From NCBI RefSeq assembly GCF_003353015.1, contig NZ_QREM01000007.1, positions 806,044-870,043 on the forward strand: 64,000 bases of DNA, written 5' to 3'. The position numbers were made by a program, and so were the translations under genes. The notes under the pieces are model-generated. The model ran no database searches, was not told the origin of the DNA, and worked only from the letters and a program-made list of their open reading frames with translations. Below are positions 1-9,444 of the stretch, piece after piece (position 1 is the first letter of the stretch; every line of letters begins with the position of its first letter). The stretch comes from Xanthomonas arboricola. GTDB lineage: Bacteria; Pseudomonadota; Gammaproteobacteria; Xanthomonadales; Xanthomonadaceae.

Positions 1-18
1 GATGTGTATAAGAGACAG
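1..18. other. Nextera transposon-end adapter (sequencing artefact)
   Basis: The first 18 bases match the Tn5 mosaic-end adapter used in Nextera libraries, minus its first A (GATGTGTATAAGAGACAG). This is not genomic sequence. It marks the contig edge, so the true DNA downstream of gumN is unknown. Confidence 0.95.
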
Positions 19-82
19 GGCGGCGCTCAGCCGCTCACCACCTCGTTCCAGCCGACGATTGCCACGCACGCGCGCCCACGTT

Positions 83-1102
83 TCAGGGCGCTTCCACCGC
101 GTACCCCAGCGCCTGCAAGCGCGCCAGATAGCCATCGGTCGCGGTCAGCCGGCTGATCGGCAGCACCGCGAAGGTGCTGCGATTGCGTTGCAGCGCGGTG
201 GTGGCGATGCCCAGCCAATGCTCGCGCATGCGCCGTTCCAGATCGTCGATGCCGCGCTTCCTGGCGGCGCCGGAACTGGCCATGGCGCTCATGCAGGCGG
301 CCTGCGGATCCTCGCGTGGCAACTGGCGCAGTGCCTCGATGTCGCCCACCGACCAGGCGTTGGCGCGTTCGACCATCGTCGGCAGGTCGCGCTCGACGGT
401 GACCAGGATGCTGCGAAAACACGCGGTGTCGTCCATGCCGCCGGCGCGGAACTCCCTGATGGCCTGGCGCGGGTCGGCGATCTTGTAATCCAGCGCGGTG
501 GGAGTGGGCTTGATCCCGGCGCGCTTGGCGGCACGCTCCACCACCGACCAGATCACCGGCGAGCGCGCCAGGCCGGAACGCTTGATCGCCGCCTGATACA
601 ACTCCCCGGCGGCGAGCATCGGGCGCTTGCGCTCCACCCCACGGTCATTGCCGAGATAGCGTGCCTTGGCAACCGACCAGCGCGCATACAACTCGGCCGG
701 CAGCAGCTCGCGCAGCTCGCGGCCGTCCTCGTTCTTCATCGCCTTCATCGCCGAGGGCAGCAGGGTCAGCTTGCCGAAGAATCCCATGTCCGCATCGATC
801 TGGACGGTCGGTGCCATCAGCACCTGCTGCGACTGGCCGATGATCGCTTCCACCTCGGCCGACTGCCACTGCAGCCGCTTCGGCAGCGGCGAGACCGTGC
901 CCAGGATCCACAGCACATGATCGCCCTTGCTGACCTTCCACAGGCCCGGGCCGGGCTGCACGCCACGCACCACCATCGCTTCCAGCTCGACCACGGCCGG
1001 CGGCGATGCCGCGGTCAGCTGCGGTTTGACGCCATCGCCGGCAACCGCCAGCAACGACACCAGCATCGCTCCCACGCCGCATACCGCCCGCTGGCCTCGC
1101 AT
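83..1102 (-). CDS. gumN: GumN, TraB/PrgY/GumN-family protein
   Basis: 339 aa, last gene of the gum cluster present here. Residues 7-22 are hydrophobic and look like a signal sequence or anchor. The family's first block is present as WILGTVSPLP near residue 65 and the last as a DGYLARLQALGY tail. The histidines usual in these two blocks in metal-dependent TraB/Tiki proteins are not there: the first reads GTVS and the second LPISRL. Family membership is clear from layout and position; the biochemical role is unknown and GumN is not needed for the basic xanthan pathway. The ATG at 1102 was chosen because residues upstream have no family character. A GTG immediately upstream is an alternative. 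Confidence 0.85.
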   Translation of the reverse strand: MRGQRAVCGVGAMLVSLLAVAGDGVKPQLTAASPPAVVELEAMVVRGVQPGPGLWKVSKGDHVLWILGTVSPLPKRLQWQSAEVEAIIGQSQQVLMAPTVQIDADMGFFGKLTLLPSAMKAMKNEDGRELRELLPAELYARWSVAKARYLGNDRGVERKRPMLAAGELYQAAIKRSGLARSPVIWSVVERAAKRAGIKPTPTALDYKIADPRQAIREFRAGGMDDTACFRSILVTVERDLPTMVERANAWSVGDIEALRQLPREDPQAACMSAMASSGAARKRGIDDLERRMREHWLGIATTALQRNRSTFAVLPISRLTATDGYLARLQALGYAVEAP

Positions 1103-1193
1103 CACGTCTCGCCCCCTGTGTGAGACGCGGACACTACGCCAAGCCGGCGCTGGCCGCGTTAGGGAAACGTTCGACGCCGCCGCGGCCAAGGGC

Positions 1194-1655
1194 TCAGCGT
1201 GGCTCCAGGCTGGCCAGGTGCGCCGCCAGCGGCGAGTCGCCGTCGAGCAGCGCGAACCCTTCCCAGACGAAGCCCGGCGAGACCGTGCAGCCCACCAGGG
1301 TGAAATCACCCAGCGAGCGCGCCGCCTGCCAGCACCCTGCCGGCACCACGTGCATCAGCTCGCCACGCCCGGCGGCATCCAGGATCAGGCGTTGCAGCTG
1401 CCCGCTGGCTTCGTCGTAGATCGACAGCTCCAGCGCATCGCCCTGCTGCCAATGCCAGCTTTCTTCCGCATCCACGCGATGCCAGGCGCTGGACTCGCCG
1501 GCAGCCAGCAGGAAACGGATGGCGGTCAGCGCCGGCCGCGGCTGGCCGCCATCGCTCACCTGGCGCGCGGACGCATACACACGACGGAAATGCCCACCCT
1601 CGGGATGCGGGGCGAGTTCCAGCGAACGGATCAGGGCGGCGGCGGTCGGATGCAT
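1194..1655 (-). CDS. Cupin-like DUF985 protein
   Basis: 153 aa, a single small beta-barrel domain of the DUF985/cupin_5 type. Visible family blocks are HPEGGHFRRVY (residues 17-27), AIRFLL with SSAWHRVDAEESWHW in the middle, and VSPGFVWEGF near the C terminus. The reaction is not established for this family. It lies in the same direction as gumM and gumN, 35 bases after gumM and about 90 before gumN, so it is probably co-transcribed. Nothing in it points to a direct role in xanthan synthesis. Confidence 0.85.
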   Translation of the reverse strand: MHPTAAALIRSLELAPHPEGGHFRRVYASARQVSDGGQPRPALTAIRFLLAAGESSAWHRVDAEESWHWQQGDALELSIYDEASGQLQRLILDAAGRGELMHVVPAGCWQAARSLGDFTLVGCTVSPGFVWEGFALLDGDSPLAAHLASLEPR

Positions 1656-1690
1656 GCGGACATGCTAAGCCAGCCAGCGCCGCGCGTGCA

Positions 1691-2485
1691 TCACGGCAGA
1701 TGCTTGCCCGCACGCAGGCAGGTGCGGAAGAACACCAGCAGGTCCCAGCTGTAGCGCTTGAGCAGGCGGCGCGGCTCGTTGAGCAGCCGGTACATCCATT
1801 CCATATGCACGCGCCGCACCCAATCCGGCGCACGTTTGGCGGTGCCGGACAGGAAATCCAGCAACGCGCCGACGCCGAACACCAGCGGCACGTTCAAGGC
1901 CTTGCCATGATCCAGGATCCAGCGCTCCTGCAACGGGTTGCCGAAGGCCACCAGCAGCACATCGGCGCCCGAGCGATTGATGCGCTCGGCCAGGCCCTCG
2001 CCGGCGGCGGCAAATTCGCCGTAGCCGTCGCACATGCCCACCACCTGCTGGCCCAGCGTGCCGGTCAAGGTCGCGGCAGCGGTCTTGCCCACACCCGGGC
2101 GACCGCCGAGCAGGAAGAACTTGAGCGGCTGCGCGGCTTCGCGACACAGGTACGGAATCAGGTCGGTGCCATTGAGGTTGCCGGCAAAGCGGCGGCCATG
2201 GATCAGGCGTGCCGCCAGGTCCATGCCGATGCCGTCGTTGACGATGCGCACGCTGGGCTCGCGCATGCGCAGACGCAATGCCTGGCACTGCACGATGAAG
2301 TTGGTATTGGCAAAAAACACCCGGCGTGGTTGCCGGGCGGCCAATGCGTGAAACAACTCCAGCGCAAACGCTTCCTGCGTGGTGGAAAGCACCGGAAATC
2401 CGCCCAGCGGAATCACCACGCCTTGCGGCACCGCGGTGCTGGCGGTTGCCGTCCCCTCCGTATCCACGTGCCGGCCCTGCATCAT
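1691..2485 (-). CDS. gumM: GumM, beta-1,4-glucosyltransferase
   Basis: About 264 aa, WecG/TagA/CpsF family. It adds the second glucose, beta-1,4, to undecaprenyl-PP-glucose made by GumD, giving the cellobiose backbone unit at the cytoplasmic face of the inner membrane. Family blocks include NTNFIVQCQALR, the IVNDGIGMDLAARL stretch with its acidic residue, and LLVAFGNPLQERWI. Two adjacent ATGs (2485 and 2482) are possible starts. It follows gumL after four bases, so translation is probably coupled. Confidence 0.95.
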   Translation of the reverse strand: MMQGRHVDTEGTATASTAVPQGVVIPLGGFPVLSTTQEAFALELFHALAARQPRRVFFANTNFIVQCQALRLRMREPSVRIVNDGIGMDLAARLIHGRRFAGNLNGTDLIPYLCREAAQPLKFFLLGGRPGVGKTAAATLTGTLGQQVVGMCDGYGEFAAAGEGLAERINRSGADVLLVAFGNPLQERWILDHGKALNVPLVFGVGALLDFLSGTAKRAPDWVRRVHMEWMYRLLNEPRRLLKRYSWDLLVFFRTCLRAGKHLP

Positions 2486-2489
2486 CGAT

Positions 2490-3284
2490 TCACCAAAGGT
2501 CGTAGGGAAACGCGGCCAGCAGCCCGGCCTGCAGTTTTTCCAGGTCGAAGTCGCCGTTGCCACCGAGCTGCAGACACTCTTCCACGCTGTTGCCCGAGTG
2601 CCACTGCATGCGTCCGGTGCCGTTGTAGTAGTCGTCGTACTTGAAACGATCCTCGCCGTTGCCCCAGTCCAGGTACACCGCCGGTATTCCGTACGCCTCG
2701 GCGAGAATCAGCCCGTGCAGCGAACTGCTGATCACCAGCTCGGCACCCAGCAGCGCACCCATGAACGTCGCGGGCTTGACGTTGGGAAACACCAGGTGAT
2801 CGGCGTACGCGCTGTACTTCTCGACCGGCTCGTTGAAATGCGGAACGATGGCGAAGGGGCGCTTGTTCGCCGTTCCCAGCGCATCGGCGGGGAAGAACAT
2901 CGGTGTCAGCAGGCCGGGATCGCCATACACTTCCGGCACCGCGATCCCGCGATCGAGCAGGAACTGCCGCGTCTTCGGCCCACGCACTGCACGCACGTCG
3001 AGCGTGCTGAAGGTATTGCGCTCGGCGGGAATCTTGCCGTTGATGCCGCTGCCCCAGACGGTGTCGCCGTCCTTGGCAAAATGCAGCACCGAGCCGATGG
3101 CGATCAGCTTCTTGCTGAGATCGCGTTTCTCGATCAGCGTCTTGTCCTGCAGGGAGAGCACACAGGACACAATCACCTTGGACAGATGATCGCCCATGTT
3201 GACGCCGGCATTTTTCGGCTGCCACCAGAACAAGGCACGGCGTTCCGCATGTTCGATCCATTTCTGCAGCAAAGCATTGGCCAT
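2490..3284 (-). CDS. gumL: GumL, ketal pyruvyltransferase
   Basis: 264 aa, polysaccharide pyruvyl transferase family. It transfers pyruvate from phosphoenolpyruvate to the terminal beta-mannose as a 4,6-ketal, a decoration that affects xanthan viscosity. Family features include NAGVNMGDHLS near residue 25, YGDPGLL in the middle, and SSSLHGLILAEAYGIP near residue 190, the conserved SxHG block. Length equals that of known GumL. It sits between gumK and gumM with short spacers. Confidence 0.95.
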   Translation of the reverse strand: MANALLQKWIEHAERRALFWWQPKNAGVNMGDHLSKVIVSCVLSLQDKTLIEKRDLSKKLIAIGSVLHFAKDGDTVWGSGINGKIPAERNTFSTLDVRAVRGPKTRQFLLDRGIAVPEVYGDPGLLTPMFFPADALGTANKRPFAIVPHFNEPVEKYSAYADHLVFPNVKPATFMGALLGAELVISSSLHGLILAEAYGIPAVYLDWGNGEDRFKYDDYYNGTGRMQWHSGNSVEECLQLGGNGDFDLEKLQAGLLAAFPYDLW

Positions 3285-3320
3285 AACGAGCAGTCTCCTT
3301 CTAAAGTTGGGTGCGCCGCG

Positions 3321-4520
3321 TCAGTGCGAGAGCGCGGCCTCCGAAGAAGCACGTGCGGCTGCACCATCTTGCTGCGGGTACAAACGGGTTTCCGGATACG
3401 CACCGGGATTGAGTACGCGGTCGGTGGTGTCGGACCAATTCAGGCACTGGCGGTAGCGCACCCGCGGTGCTTCCAGCGCGCGACTGATGGCCGCAACAAC
3501 GGACTCAGCATTGCCGGGAGTGTAGCCGAAACGCGATTGATACGGCCCCACGACGGCATTCGGGCACACCGCAGGCAGGCCGAAGAAATCGTATTGCAGC
3601 AACTTCATCGAACTATCGGCCAGATACACCGGCACCTGCTCGGACGCATAGGGTGCGATGCCGAACCGGGCGTGCTTGATGTAGCCGATGGTCTCGGCAT
3701 GCTTCATCTCGCCATAGACCACCACGTTGTCGCCGTAGCCGGGATGCCGGCCCATGCCCGAGCCGATCACATGGAAGGTGACCTGCGGGAACGCCTTGCT
3801 GGCCACCACGAAGAACTCCGGATCGAACAACATCGAGCCCACCGCGACTGCATGGATGCCCTCGCCATACGGCGACGGGTCGCCCAGCTGATCCAGGTTG
3901 TGGTCCACGCCGTGACCGACGTGGTACACGTTGTCGCGGCTTGCCACTTCTTCCGCCATTGCCGGCGACACCAGTGCGATCACATCCAGCCTCGGTGCAA
4001 CCCGGTCGAACTCGCGTTCGATATAGGACGCGACATTGATCGTGCTCAGGCCATCGGAGGCGCGATAGACCAGCTTGGCTGCCGGATTGACGCGCTTGGC
4101 CAGCTCGATGAACGCCACCGCGATACCGCTTTCGAACACGATCACGTCCGCCTCGCGCATCCAGTCCAGCAACTGGCGCGGCGGGTGCGCGGCATACCAC
4201 CGGAACATCGCATCCTCGACCGCGCGCAGCCAGGCGCGGCGCGTGTTGAACGGATGCACCGTCGTGCGCCACAGATAGCATTCCACGCCCTTGTGCGAGA
4301 CCACGGTATTGGCGGTGTCGTCCAGCGGCAGCCGCATGTCGCCCTTCATGCGCGACAGCCGGCTATAGCGCAGCGAGAAAAACCGCGTGGTGCCGCGCAG
4401 CGCGAGCTGGTCGGTGATGAAATGGATATTGGCGCGCCGTGGCGTGCGGTAATCGTGGGCGGACAGGACCAGATAGCAAGGCCGGCGAATGCCGGAAGCG
4501 GCGGCGGGTGTATCGCTCAT
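3321..4520 (-). CDS. gumK: GumK, beta-1,2-glucuronosyltransferase
   Basis: 399 aa, GT70 family. A membrane-associated inverting enzyme that adds glucuronic acid from UDP-GlcA to the alpha-mannose of the lipid-linked trisaccharide. The sequence is nearly collinear with the structurally characterised GumK of X. campestris. The catalytic aspartate (Asp157 there) is Asp156 here, in YRASDGLST. The donor-binding C-terminal Rossmann domain is intact. The short N-terminal leader differs from the X. campestris form by one residue. Confidence 0.97.
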   Translation of the reverse strand: MSDTPAAASGIRRPCYLVLSAHDYRTPRRANIHFITDQLALRGTTRFFSLRYSRLSRMKGDMRLPLDDTANTVVSHKGVECYLWRTTVHPFNTRRAWLRAVEDAMFRWYAAHPPRQLLDWMREADVIVFESGIAVAFIELAKRVNPAAKLVYRASDGLSTINVASYIEREFDRVAPRLDVIALVSPAMAEEVASRDNVYHVGHGVDHNLDQLGDPSPYGEGIHAVAVGSMLFDPEFFVVASKAFPQVTFHVIGSGMGRHPGYGDNVVVYGEMKHAETIGYIKHARFGIAPYASEQVPVYLADSSMKLLQYDFFGLPAVCPNAVVGPYQSRFGYTPGNAESVVAAISRALEAPRVRYRQCLNWSDTTDRVLNPGAYPETRLYPQQDGAAARASSEAALSH

Positions 4521-4584
4521 GGGCCGTGTCCTATGAATGAGTGGGAGAAAGCATGCAGGAACGCAGGCGAAGACGAGGTCGATC

Positions 4585-6069
4585 TCATTGGCGTGCCTTG
4601 GCCTGCTTCAGCAACTTGCGGATGTTGAGGATGGCGATCACGTCGCGACGGAATGCCGGCCAGATCGCCAACGCCAGCAGGCAGACCGCCGCCATCGTGG
4701 CCGCACCGACGGCCAGTTGCTGCCATAGCGGGCCACCGACGGTGATCGAGGCGTAGTACGCGCATCCCCCCGCCACGCCATACGCAGTCATCGCGCGCAC
4801 CGCGTTGGTGAACAGCGCACCCACCGGCGCGTCGGAGATCTTGCCGACCCAGACCAGCGACAACGGCCAGGTCACCAGCAGACCGAACGAATAGCCGATT
4901 GCCACGCCCATCGCGCCCCAGCGCGAGCCGACGAAGATGCAGCCGATCAGCACGATGCGGCTGACCAGCGAGAACAGCAACTGCGCGCGCATCAGGCCCC
5001 TGGCAAGGAACACCCAGTAGGTTGCATAGGACGCCGTCTGGAAGATACCGCCCAGCGTCAGCACCTGGAACAAGGGCACGGCCTCGCGCCACTGCTCGCC
5101 GAGCACCAGCACGATCAGCGGCATGGCCAGCGCACAGGCGAAGGCGAACAGCGCCACGATCAGATGCACCATCACCGTCTGCCCGCGCAGCAGGAAGGCG
5201 CTGAAGCGTTCGCGGTCGTCCTGCAGCTGCGACAGCACCGGCAACGCCACGCTGGTGGCAGGCGCGTTGATTTGGTTCAACGGCATCATCAGCAACTGGA
5301 ACGCGCGGTTGTACAGGCCCAGTGCGTCCGGGCCGGTCCGCCACCCGATGATGACCTGGCCGACGTTGCGGCTGGCATAGCCCAGCAACTGCGCGGCCAT
5401 CAGGTTCCAGCCGAAGCTCATGAAGTCGCGCATCGGCGCCGAGCGTTGATACCCACCCGGCAACCAGCGCGCACAGCTCGCAGCGATGATGAAATTGACC
5501 ACCGCCTGCACCACCTGCTGCACCACCAGCGCCCAATAGCCCCAGCCCAGCAAGGCGGCAGCGACGGCAGCGCCCAGGCCCAGCACCTGCGATCCCACAT
5601 CGCTGAGCGCAACCTGGCCAAAACGCAGCCCGCGGCTCAGGTGCGCGCGGTATTGCGTGGTCATGCCGTTGATCAGGAAAGTCACTGCCAGCGCCTGCGA
5701 GATCGTCACCAGCGCCGGTTCCTTGTAGAAGTTGGCGATCACATGCGCGCAGGCGTACACCACCACCGACAGCGACAAGCCGATGCCGCTGTTGATCCAG
5801 AACAGGTTGTCGCGCTGCTCGCGGCTGACGTGCTTGGCCTGCACGGCAGCGGCAGACAGGCCGAAATCGCGCAGGATCTCGGCCGCGCCGACAATCGCGG
5901 TGACCATCGCCATCAGGCCATAGTCGTAAGGCGTCAGCAGCCTCGCCAGCAGGATGATGCCGCCGAACTGCACGACCATCTTGGCCGACTGGCCGATCAT
6001 GGTCACCGCTGCACCACCGGCGGCGCGCGAACCGAGGCTGCGCTGTGGCGGCGGCGTGGGGGAATTCAT
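4585..6069 (-). CDS. gumJ: GumJ, Wzx-type lipid-linked oligosaccharide flippase
   Basis: About 494 aa, polysaccharide transporter (MATE/MOP, Wzx-like) with about 12-14 hydrophobic helices along the whole length. It moves the finished undecaprenyl-PP-pentasaccharide across the inner membrane. The N terminus begins [19 protein letters not shown]. An in-frame GTG at 6090 overlaps the gumI stop (GTGA) and has a better Shine-Dalgarno (GGAG about 10 bases upstream), so a form seven residues longer is quite possible. The end of the gene is 64 bases before gumK. Confidence 0.95.
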   Translation of the reverse strand: MNSPTPPPQRSLGSRAAGGAAVTMIGQSAKMVVQFGGIILLARLLTPYDYGLMAMVTAIVGAAEILRDFGLSAAAVQAKHVSREQRDNLFWINSGIGLSLSVVVYACAHVIANFYKEPALVTISQALAVTFLINGMTTQYRAHLSRGLRFGQVALSDVGSQVLGLGAAVAAALLGWGYWALVVQQVVQAVVNFIIAASCARWLPGGYQRSAPMRDFMSFGWNLMAAQLLGYASRNVGQVIIGWRTGPDALGLYNRAFQLLMMPLNQINAPATSVALPVLSQLQDDRERFSAFLLRGQTVMVHLIVALFAFACALAMPLIVLVLGEQWREAVPLFQVLTLGGIFQTASYATYWVFLARGLMRAQLLFSLVSRIVLIGCIFVGSRWGAMGVAIGYSFGLLVTWPLSLVWVGKISDAPVGALFTNAVRAMTAYGVAGGCAYYASITVGGPLWQQLAVGAATMAAVCLLALAIWPAFRRDVIAILNIRKLLKQAKARQ

Positions 6070-6086
6070 CGTCGGGATCTCTGCGG

Positions 6087-7136
6087 TCACAGCGCGGCGT
6101 CTCCATCCTTGCCGAGCGCTTCCAGGTAGGTGCGGTAGTGCAGCTGTCCGATCCGTGGCCAGTCGCGTTGCGATAGATCCGGCGCCGGGCCGCGGGGCGC
6201 GGCGCGCACCTGGTCCAGCATGCCGGTCAGCAATGCCGCATCGAATTCGCCCTCGTAGAGGAACACCCACCCGGGGCCGACTTCTTCGGCGATCGCCGCA
6301 TTGGACTGGCTCCACGGCGCCAGCACCGGACGCGCCAACGACAGCGCCAGCAACAAGGTGCCGGAGTTGTGCATCTGCCGGTACGGCAGCACCACCAGCT
6401 CGGCCTCGCTGACTTCGCGTGCCAGCACCGGTTCTTCGACGTAGGCCAGCAAGGCGCTGATGCGCGGATCCTGCGTGCAGGCCTCCTCCACCAGGCTGCG
6501 CATCTGCGGCGTGGCCGGGTTGCCGACGATGCGCAGCTTCAGGCGCGGATCATCGACCTGACGCATCACCTCCAGCAGCGTCTCCACTCCCTTGTACGGG
6601 CGAATCAGGCCGAAGTGCAGCAGCCGCCCCGGCACCGGCGTGCCCTGCGGCATCGTCGCAAACCACTCGCGGTAATGGCCGTGCAGGATGGTGTCGGTGA
6701 ACGGCGGTCGCGGCGGCGTGGTTGCATTGATGCGGATCCAGCGACGCGTCAGCCGATCGATCCAGCGCAACAGGCCGCGCTCGCGCCAGCCGCGATCCTC
6801 GTGCGGTGCCAGGTTGTGCAGGGTGCGCACCACCGGCGTGCCGGTCGCCTGCAGCTTGAGCAGCAACAACGCCGCACATACCTGTTTTGCCAGGGTGCCG
6901 ACCGCACTGGGATGGCGCAGCAGGTATTCCGGCCAATGCAGATGCAGTACGTCGTAGCGCGACACCAGCGCATCGCGCATCGAAAAGAAGCGCGGCTGCA
7001 CTGCATCGGGCAGCGACGCATACAGCTGGGTCAGATACGGATTGGTGCTGGCATTGGGCTTCTCGGTAGAGAACAGCACGGTGACCTGCGGCTGCGCGGC
7101 CGCCCGCCCAGCCGTTGCCGTCGCAGGCGCGCTCAT
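6087..7136 (-). CDS. gumI: GumI, beta-mannosyltransferase
   Basis: 349 aa, GT94-type enzyme that adds the terminal beta-1,4-mannose from GDP-mannose to the glucuronic acid, completing the pentasaccharide. Visible blocks are a GT-B N-terminal domain starting VTVLFSTEKPNAS, HLHWPEYLLR near residue 80, LLHFGLIRPYKGVETLLEVM near residue 180, and a C-terminal donor site with VLPYRQMHNSGTLLLAL. Its ATG overlaps the gumH stop (ATGA), giving translational coupling. The length equals known GumI. Confidence 0.95.
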   Translation of the reverse strand: MSAPATATAGRAAAQPQVTVLFSTEKPNASTNPYLTQLYASLPDAVQPRFFSMRDALVSRYDVLHLHWPEYLLRHPSAVGTLAKQVCAALLLLKLQATGTPVVRTLHNLAPHEDRGWRERGLLRWIDRLTRRWIRINATTPPRPPFTDTILHGHYREWFATMPQGTPVPGRLLHFGLIRPYKGVETLLEVMRQVDDPRLKLRIVGNPATPQMRSLVEEACTQDPRISALLAYVEEPVLAREVSEAELVVLPYRQMHNSGTLLLALSLARPVLAPWSQSNAAIAEEVGPGWVFLYEGEFDAALLTGMLDQVRAAPRGPAPDLSQRDWPRIGQLHYRTYLEALGKDGDAAL

Positions 7137-8275
7137 CGCACTGCCCCCTGTGGACGGCGGGTGCCCAACGCGGCGTGATACTCGTCGACGTAGCGCCCGA
7201 CCACATGCTTCCAGTCGTAGCGGCTCACGTACGCCATGGACGCTGCACGACGCGTAGCGAAGTCCGCATCCGCCTGCAGCGCAAGCGCCTGCACCTGGTC
7301 TGCGGCCGCATCGATCCTGTCGCGGTTGACGATCACGCCCTGGCCCGATTCGCTGGCAAGGCGCACGAACGGCGGGATGTCGCTGAGGATGGGAATCAGG
7401 CCTGCACTCATCGCCTCGACCGCGGCGATGCCGAAGCCTTCGTGGCGCGACAGGCAGACGAAGAACTGCGCCTGTTGCATCAGGCTGCGCAGCTGTTCCT
7501 GCGACGGCGACATGCTGAGCTGCACCTTGTCCTGCAGGCCCCGCTCGGCGATCGCCTTGCGCAGGTCGGCCTCGTTCAAGTCGTATTCGCGCCCGGCAAT
7601 GATCAAGCGCCACTGCGGATCGCGCTGCAGTGCCGCCTGCAGCAGCTCCAGGGTTTCGATCAGGCCCTTGTTCACCGACCAGCGGCCGAAATACATCATG
7701 GTCCGCCCTGGCGTCGCTGCGCCCTGCCCTGCGTACTTCTCCACGTCCACGCCGTTTTCGATCACCCGCAAACGCGCCGGCGACACCACCTTGGCGAACA
7801 GCTCGCCGTCGTTCTCGCTGGTGGCGATCACCCGCGCATACGCCAACGCAGAGGCGCGCGTGAGCGTCTGAAACCATAGCTGCTTCATCCGCGAGGCATA
7901 CGCGGTGTGGAAGAAGCCGCCGTGCGTGGACACCACCATCGGCTTGCCATGCAGCGGCTTGGTCAGCGCCAGATAGTCGTAGAAAAAATCGATACCATGC
8001 AGGTGGACCAGGTCGGCCGAGCGGATCGCGCCCAGCACGGACGGCGCCAACGGATAACGCGAGGAACCGCGATACCCGATGCGCCGGATCGGCAGGCCCT
8101 GGTGCGTCTCCTGCGCCGCGAGCTGTGCACCCGGATCGGTGAACACCCGGTCCAGGGTCACGACCTCCACCGTATCGGCACTGGTGGCCTGGTGTTGACG
8201 GGCCACATTCAGAACGACTTCCTCCATGCCTCCGATCGAAGGATGGAATTGGCGGACGACATGCACCACTTTCAT
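7133..8275 (-). CDS. gumH: GumH, alpha-1,3-mannosyltransferase
   Basis: 380 aa, GT4-family retaining glycosyltransferase. It transfers mannose from GDP-mannose to the glucose next to the reducing end of lipid-linked cellobiose. Blocks are VRQFHPSIGGMEEVV at the N terminus (glycine-rich acceptor loop), STHGGFFHT near residue 120, YFGRWSVNKGLIETLELL near residue 200, and the E-x7-E donor motif in SRHEGFGIAAVEAMSAG. Overlaps gumI by four bases. Length equals the family reference. Confidence 0.97.
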   Translation of the reverse strand: MKVVHVVRQFHPSIGGMEEVVLNVARQHQATSADTVEVVTLDRVFTDPGAQLAAQETHQGLPIRRIGYRGSSRYPLAPSVLGAIRSADLVHLHGIDFFYDYLALTKPLHGKPMVVSTHGGFFHTAYASRMKQLWFQTLTRASALAYARVIATSENDGELFAKVVSPARLRVIENGVDVEKYAGQGAATPGRTMMYFGRWSVNKGLIETLELLQAALQRDPQWRLIIAGREYDLNEADLRKAIAERGLQDKVQLSMSPSQEQLRSLMQQAQFFVCLSRHEGFGIAAVEAMSAGLIPILSDIPPFVRLASESGQGVIVNRDRIDAAADQVQALALQADADFATRRAASMAYVSRYDWKHVVGRYVDEYHAALGTRRPQGAVR

Positions 8276-8342
8276 TACGCCAATCTCCTGTGCCAGCGAC
8301 GCAGACGCATCTGCATGCGCGGCTGCTCATTCTGGAAGCTCG

Positions 8343-9431
8343 TCATATACGTTTCAATCCCAACATCCACGGCGCAACGCGCACCAGCGCAGCACGCATC
8401 GGCACACTGGCCGCCACCGCAAACGCGCTCAGGCTCATCGCCCAGGGCGGTGTACCGATCAGGCTGCGCGCGATCACGCCCGTTCGTGCCACCACACTGG
8501 TGAGCACCAGAAACACCAGTGTGTGCGTGCACAGGATCAGCAAGGTATTGCCACCGATCCACTGCAGCCAACGCCACTGCCGAATGAAATACGCCACGCA
8601 CAAGGTCATCGCGGTGCCCAGCAGGCTGACCAGCAGGAACACCACAGCGGAGTGCCCGAACTGCAGATTGTTCACATCCACCTGCCCGTTCCAGCCGGCC
8701 AGCCACCACCACGCGGCCACCAGCACCGGCAGTGCCAACGCCCACACCGCGGCGCCAAGCGCGCGCAGTGCATCGGCGTAGCGCGACAGCCACCCGCCAA
8801 CGGCGATGAAGAACAGCGCGACCGGCAGCACATCCAGTGCGAACGGAAGCCGCAGGTGCATTGATGGAAACCAGCCCGCCCATGCCAAGGCGAGCAACAG
8901 GCTGGCTGCAGTCACGGCCGCGGTCGTCAGGCGCATACGCAAGGCCAGGTAGGCCAGCGTGGTGACGAACAAGGCCGGCAGGAACCACAACGCCGGCAGC
9001 ACGTACAGACGCGTGCCATTGGCCCAGAACAGACCGATGAACGGATCCCACCACGGCAGGACATGCGATGGATGCGGCGCGCGGCTGGTCACTCCCATCA
9101 GCAACCAGCAGGCGTAGGCCACCAGGAAAAACGCCAGATAGGGAACCAGCAAGGTGCGCGCCAGCTTCCCGATCGTCGCCGGCGTCAGGGTGCGGTGGCC
9201 GAAACGCTCGCCCACCCAGCCGGACAGCACGAAAAACAGCGGCACATGAAAACTGTAGGCGAACAATTTGTAGGCGGCCGGCATGCCGTTGGCATGCCCC
9301 AACACCACCAGCACGATGGCCAGCGCCTTCGCGGCATCGATCTGCCAATCGCGGGTCAAGGCCGGCGCCGGGGCGACCCTGGCTTCCAGGTCGCGGTGCC
9401 CGGCAGCGCCGGAAGACGCTGCGGCGGTCAT
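8343..9431 (-). CDS. gumG: GumG, xanthan O-acetyltransferase (external mannose)
   Basis: 362 aa, acyltransferase-3 family membrane protein with about 10 hydrophobic helices. It acetylates the terminal beta-mannose when that is not pyruvylated. Family blocks are WQIDAAKALAIVLVVLGHA (catalytic-type His) and YSFHVPLFFVLSGWVG. It is clearly paralogous to the adjacent GumF. The start was placed at MTAAASSGAAG, 14 bases before the gumF stop, because upstream codons have no family character. Confidence 0.95.
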   Translation of the reverse strand: MTAAASSGAAGHRDLEARVAPAPALTRDWQIDAAKALAIVLVVLGHANGMPAAYKLFAYSFHVPLFFVLSGWVGERFGHRTLTPATIGKLARTLLVPYLAFFLVAYACWLLMGVTSRAPHPSHVLPWWDPFIGLFWANGTRLYVLPALWFLPALFVTTLAYLALRMRLTTAAVTAASLLLALAWAGWFPSMHLRLPFALDVLPVALFFIAVGGWLSRYADALRALGAAVWALALPVLVAAWWWLAGWNGQVDVNNLQFGHSAVVFLLVSLLGTAMTLCVAYFIRQWRWLQWIGGNTLLILCTHTLVFLVLTSVVARTGVIARSLIGTPPWAMSLSAFAVAASVPMRAALVRVAPWMLGLKRI

Positions 9432-9444
9432 GGCGCAGTACCGC

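Noticed and set aside
27-422. 131-codon minus-strand frame over the end of gumN
   Set aside because: It overlaps gumN in another frame and ends near the adapter; it is not the start of gumO.
2379-4628. 749-codon plus-strand frame across gumK, gumL and gumM
   Set aside because: It is antisense to three well-identified gum genes; long antisense frames are common in GC-rich DNA, and the translation has no domain.
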